Positions 5,944-6,340 of a DNA stretch of 6,340 bases are shown here, piece by piece. The DNA lies in NCBI GenBank assembly GCA_947463665.1, contig CANHUD010000141.1, positions 1 to 6,340 of the forward strand, read 5' to 3'. The translations under genes and the position numbers were made by a program. Every line of letters starts with the position of its first letter. The stretch's first letter is position 1. The notes below the pieces were generated by a model. It ran no database searches. It worked only from the letters and a program-made list of their open reading frames with translations, and was not told the origin of the DNA. The stretch is from Sphingobacteriales bacterium (GTDB taxonomy: Bacteria; Bacteroidota; Bacteroidia; Chitinophagales; Chitinophagaceae).

Positions 5944-6340
5944 TCGATCCATCTTTCATGTGAATGGTGCGATCACTGAGGGCTGCGAGTTCTTCGTTAT
6001 GGGTAACGATCAGAAAGGTTTGTTTTTCCTCATCGCGCAACTGAATAAACAGCTGGTGAAGATCTCTGGCATTGGCAGAATCCAGATTACCGGTGGGCTC
6101 ATCGGCGAAAATGATGCTTGGGGAATTGATGAGCGCTCTGGCCACGGCCACCCGTTGTTGTTCTCCTCCGGAGAGGGCACCGGGTTTGTGTTCCATACGA
6201 TGGCTCAGACCCAGACGGGAAAGCAGGTGAGCAGCCCGGTCTTCCACCTGTTTTTTACGGGTACCGGCGATCCAGCCCGGGATGCATACATTTTCCAGGG
6301 CGGTGAATTCCGGAAGGAGGTGATGGAACTGGAAAACGAA
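5891..6340 (-). CDS. lolD: Lipoprotein-releasing system ATP-binding protein LolD, C-terminal part, cut by the window edge
   Basis: The frame enters from the right edge and ends with TAA at 5893-5891, leaving 149 residues. It begins FVFQFHHLLPEFTALENV, the Q-loop region in the form typical of LolD, which powers release of lipoproteins from the inner membrane by LolCE toward the outer membrane. It continues with the signature LSGGEQQR (visible residues 56-63), Walker B IIFADEP (76-82) with TGNLD, and the switch histidine in IVTHNEE. The Walker A motif and roughly 80-90 N-terminal residues lie outside the window. A GTG at 6247 in the same frame is internal, not the start, because conserved LolD sequence continues upstream of it. 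The tail after GSIIPEA is Pro/Ser-rich and overlaps the adenosyltransferase 3' end by 53 bp on the opposite strand. The LolD subgroup call rests mainly on the FHHLLPEFTALENV segment. Confidence 0.88.
   Translation of the reverse strand, partial: FVFQFHHLLPEFTALENVCIPGWIAGTRKKQVEDRAAHLLSRLGLSHRMEHKPGALSGGEQQRVAVARALINSPSIIFADEPTGNLDSANARDLHQLFIQLRDEEKQTFLIVTHNEELAALSDRTIHMKDGSIIPEASRESPLPVAPAQ

Overview
The window looks like an ordinary chromosomal core region of a Bacteroidota bacterium, most likely a Chitinophagaceae-type relative. The grounds are the protein families and wording of the conserved motifs, the absence of a Shine-Dalgarno sequence before all six internal start codons, and matches to the Bacteroidota -7 promoter element TAnnTTTG just upstream of several starts. 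No phage, insertion sequence, CRISPR array, tRNA or rRNA was found. The taxonomic placement is inference; there is no marker gene.

Layout. (1) 1-503, minus: N-terminal part of an Xaa-Pro aminopeptidase (aminopeptidase P family), running off the left edge. (2) 504-728: a divergent 225-bp promoter region. (3) 729-2342, plus: complete ATP-type phosphoenolpyruvate carboxykinase (pckA), followed by a strong intrinsic terminator and a second hairpin. (4) 2544-3179, minus: deoxynucleoside kinase, convergent with pckA and 38 bp downstream of trpS. (5) 3218-4216, minus: tryptophanyl-tRNA synthetase. (6) 4217-4323: a 107-bp divergent region with a perfect TAnnTTTG on each strand. (7) 4324-5322, plus: gatC and, 6 bp later, a MacB/LolD-type ABC ATPase. 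(8) 5383-5943, plus: PduO-type cobalamin adenosyltransferase, preceded by a near-perfect 27-bp dyad. (9) 5891-6340, minus: C-terminal two thirds of a LolD-type ABC ATPase, whose 3' end overlaps the adenosyltransferase by 53 bp.

The genes are housekeeping functions and do not form one pathway. pckA serves gluconeogenesis and anaplerosis. trpS and gatC both supply aminoacyl-tRNAs and face each other across one short promoter region. The kinase salvages deoxynucleosides. The adenosyltransferase makes adenosylcobalamin. The two ABC ATPases belong to the lipoprotein-release/MacB group, and neither has its permease inside the window.

I did not find a convincing undescribed system. The points most worth a second look are regulatory: the dyad ending 4 nt before the adenosyltransferase start, probable leaderless or near-leaderless transcripts for trpS, gatC and pepP, the 53-bp convergent overlap, and the permease-less ABC ATPase directly behind gatC.
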